This document shows, piece after piece, positions 6,833 to 8,082 of a DNA stretch of 8,082 nucleotides (positions are counted from its first letter, which is position 1; each line of letters opens with the position of its first letter). A program made the position numbers and the translations under genes. Location of the stretch: NCBI GenBank assembly GCA_021795275.1, contig JAJYPO010000097.1, positions 1 through 8,082 on the forward strand, in the 5' to 3' direction. This DNA comes from Nitrospirota bacterium. Lineage in GTDB: Bacteria > Nitrospirota_A > Leptospirillia > Leptospirillales > Leptospirillaceae. Below the pieces are notes generated by a model that saw only the letters and a program-made list of their open reading frames with translations, had not been told where the DNA came from and made no database searches.

Positions 6833-6928
6833 ATGAAAGGAACACGCGTCGGCCTGGTTTTCTTTTCCTTCATTTTTATCATGCTGTTGACGAGTTCCAC
6901 TCCGGCCTGGTTCCCCGACAAGCTGTAA
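6833..6928 (+). CDS. 31-residue hydrophobic mini-protein
   Basis: ATG 6833 opens a 31-codon frame closed by TAA 6926-6928. It is preceded by CGGGAGGAGG (6821-6830), one of the strongest ribosome binding sites in the window. The peptide begins with a basic MKGTRVG, then a hydrophobic core LVFFSFIFIMLLTSS, then TPAWFPDKL. This is a signal-peptide or single-membrane-helix layout. It may be a small inner-membrane protein. It could instead be the residual signal peptide of a larger exported protein lost by a stop, since PAW resembles a cleavage region. It lies on the same strand, 160 bases after the barrel-protein gene, and converges with the DUF3443 gene. I do not recognise a family. Support is the ribosome binding site plus composition only. 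Confidence 0.55.
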   Translation: MKGTRVGLVFFSFIFIMLLTSSTPAWFPDKL

Positions 6929-7052
6929 CGGGAAGACAAGGACCTCTGGCGCCTTCCTCTTCACAGACGCTTCCGCTCAATCCTCACCTCCAATCCCCTC
7001 TGACGGGTTCGCCGAATGCTTAATCACGCTGGTAGGGGGGATCAATGTCTTT
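6929..7052. other. Convergent intergenic spacer
   Basis: Here the plus-strand small ORF and the minus-strand DUF3443 gene end toward each other. An ATCCCC...GGGGAT pairing (about 6991-7041) with a loop of some 40 bases and a weak GAAGA/TCTTC pair (about 6932-6962) can be drawn. Neither has a T-run, so no bidirectional terminator can be claimed. Confidence 0.35.
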
Positions 7053-8081
7053 TCAGCACCGGCATGCGAATTCGCCGTTATTGCCGGGAGAATGGGGGAG
7101 ATAGAGGAGGTAGAGAGTTTTTCCGAAGAAGAACGGCATTCCCAGGATGAAGGGAGGAGAAGAGGTTTCCGGAGAAAAATACAAGATGTCCCCTGCCAGT
7201 GACCGGTGTTCCCGAAGTCGCTCCGCGGCATTGCCGACTTGAACGGGGATTTTTCTGTCTTCACCTTGACGGTCCGGAATGAAAATGGAGATTGACGTTT
7301 CCCTGTCGGGGCAGGCGAGGTTGGAGAGGGGAGGCGAACAGGCGGGCATCTTCTGATCGGGGAGAACCAGGGCGGTTGTTCCCGTATCGAGACGACCGTA
7401 GAAGAGACGGGATGAACGTCCCGTTTTCGCCCGAAAAAATCCGTCCCGGTCCATGGGGAAAAATCGGACCCCCGGGGGAAGCCGGTTGTCCCGCGCGGTC
7501 CCGACCCCCAGAAGAAGCTCGCCCATAATCGGCCCGGTTCCGTTTTTCGGGATGCCGGGGAACCTCAGGACGATGCCGTTGTTGTCACTCTCCGCGCGCA
7601 TGACGGGGTTTGCGATCGCCTCGCCCGGCGAAGGGGCGACAGGGCGGCATCCGGGTTCGGAACATTCGAAGTATGCCCCCCCGTCGACGCGGCCGGGCGA
7701 GACCCCCAGGATGCCATCGATTCCCGAAAGTGATCGTCCGTTCTCCCTTCCGCAGGGAGGCGGATGGGAAAAGGGGGACCTCCCCACGATCTGGATCGAA
7801 AGGTCGCGGACCGCCGGCTCGCCGCCGAGCGTGACATCCGCGGGGACGACCCGTCCCCACAGATGTGCGGTTCCGAACGGAAGACATTCCCAAAGGGAGC
7901 TCGTCTGGAGAAGAGGGGCCGGAAGCGCCTGGGCGGTTGGGATCGCCGACGGAAAAATCCGGAGTCCGGACGATCCGGTGTCGAGAAGCAGCCTTCGGAC
8001 CGTGAAGCAGCGCTCAAGAACATTGCGAAGACAGACTTTGGCCGAGACGGTCGGAATATTGATATCGGCGGGAGAATGCGA
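7053..8081 (-). CDS. DUF3443 family protein, aspartic-protease-like (N-terminus outside window)
   Basis: Reading leftward from the right edge, 342 residues are seen without a start; the signal peptide or lipoprotein end must lie beyond the window. The order of conserved blocks fits DUF3443: ADINIPTVSAKVC, then LLLDTGSSGLRI (Asp about 34 of the visible part), GIDGILGVSPGR (about 120), DNNGIVLRFPGIP (about 166), ELLLGVGTARDN (about 188), YGRLDTGTTALVLP (Asp about 232) and LGMPFFFGKTLYLLYL (about 313-328). The two Asp-Thr-Gly motifs recall retropepsin/pepsin lobes; family members often have DSGSNG as the second. Several cysteines suggest an exported, disulphide-containing protein. The function is unknown. 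In known genomes the family often sits beside DUF2844, which would be expected to the right of the window. The first possible in-frame start, GTG 7787, is inside the domain and is not the real start. The frame is intact. Confidence 0.85.
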   Translation of the reverse strand, partial: SHSPADINIPTVSAKVCLRNVLERCFTVRRLLLDTGSSGLRIFPSAIPTAQALPAPLLQTSSLWECLPFGTAHLWGRVVPADVTLGGEPAVRDLSIQIVGRSPFSHPPPCGRENGRSLSGIDGILGVSPGRVDGGAYFECSEPGCRPVAPSPGEAIANPVMRAESDNNGIVLRFPGIPKNGTGPIMGELLLGVGTARDNRLPPGVRFFPMDRDGFFRAKTGRSSRLFYGRLDTGTTALVLPDQKMPACSPPLSNLACPDRETSISIFIPDRQGEDRKIPVQVGNAAERLREHRSLAGDILYFSPETSSPPFILGMPFFFGKTLYLLYLPHSPGNNGEFACRC

Positions 8082-8082
8082 T

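Noticed and set aside
7725..7790. Suspected frameshift in the DUF3443 gene
   Set aside because: On recounting the homopolymer run at 7769-7777 (four A then five G on the plus strand), the frame is continuous from 8081 to 7053.
7565..8023. 152-codon reverse-strand ORF near the right edge
   Set aside because: It overlaps the DUF3443 reading frame, which continues uninterrupted to the window edge with conserved motifs. This ORF is an Arg/Ser-rich shadow.

Overview
The window looks like ordinary chromosome from a GC-rich diderm (Gram-negative type) bacterium. The diderm call rests on a predicted outer-membrane beta-barrel protein with a signal peptide and a C-terminal Phe. Gene order (grpE-dnaK-dnaJ) and protein families do not fix the phylum. 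My loose guess is a Leptospirillum/Nitrospirota-like or proteobacterial genome, and this is inference only.

Left part (1-5059), all on the + strand: a chaperone operon followed by two housekeeping genes. The 3' part of grpE runs in from the left edge, followed by dnaK, a strong intrinsic terminator-like hairpin, dnaJ (TTG start), rsmE (16S rRNA m3U1498 methyltransferase) and an RDD-family membrane protein. The RDD start overlaps the rsmE stop (ATGA). GrpE, DnaK and DnaJ form one protein-folding machine: DnaJ delivers substrate and stimulates ATP hydrolysis, and GrpE exchanges the nucleotide. The hairpin between dnaK and dnaJ probably lowers dnaJ expression relative to dnaK.

Middle part (about 5050-5892): base and codon use change abruptly at the RDD stop codon. 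A 5'-truncated VapC-type PIN-domain toxin remnant overlaps the end of the RDD gene. It is followed by about 600 bases without a convincing intact gene. These hold a possible broken reverse-strand reading frame and small inverted repeats, and look like a decayed accessory segment.

Right part (5893-8082): a + strand outer-membrane beta-barrel protein (start 6001), then a 31-residue hydrophobic mini-protein with a very strong ribosome binding site that is too short for usual gene callers. Converging from the right edge is a 5'-truncated reverse-strand gene of the DUF3443 family (exported, aspartic-protease-like) with two DTG motifs.

I see no CRISPR array, tRNA, rRNA or intact mobile element. 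No clearly new multi-gene system is visible. The best leads are the small hydrophobic ORF, the double-DTG DUF3443 protein and the decayed vapC junction.
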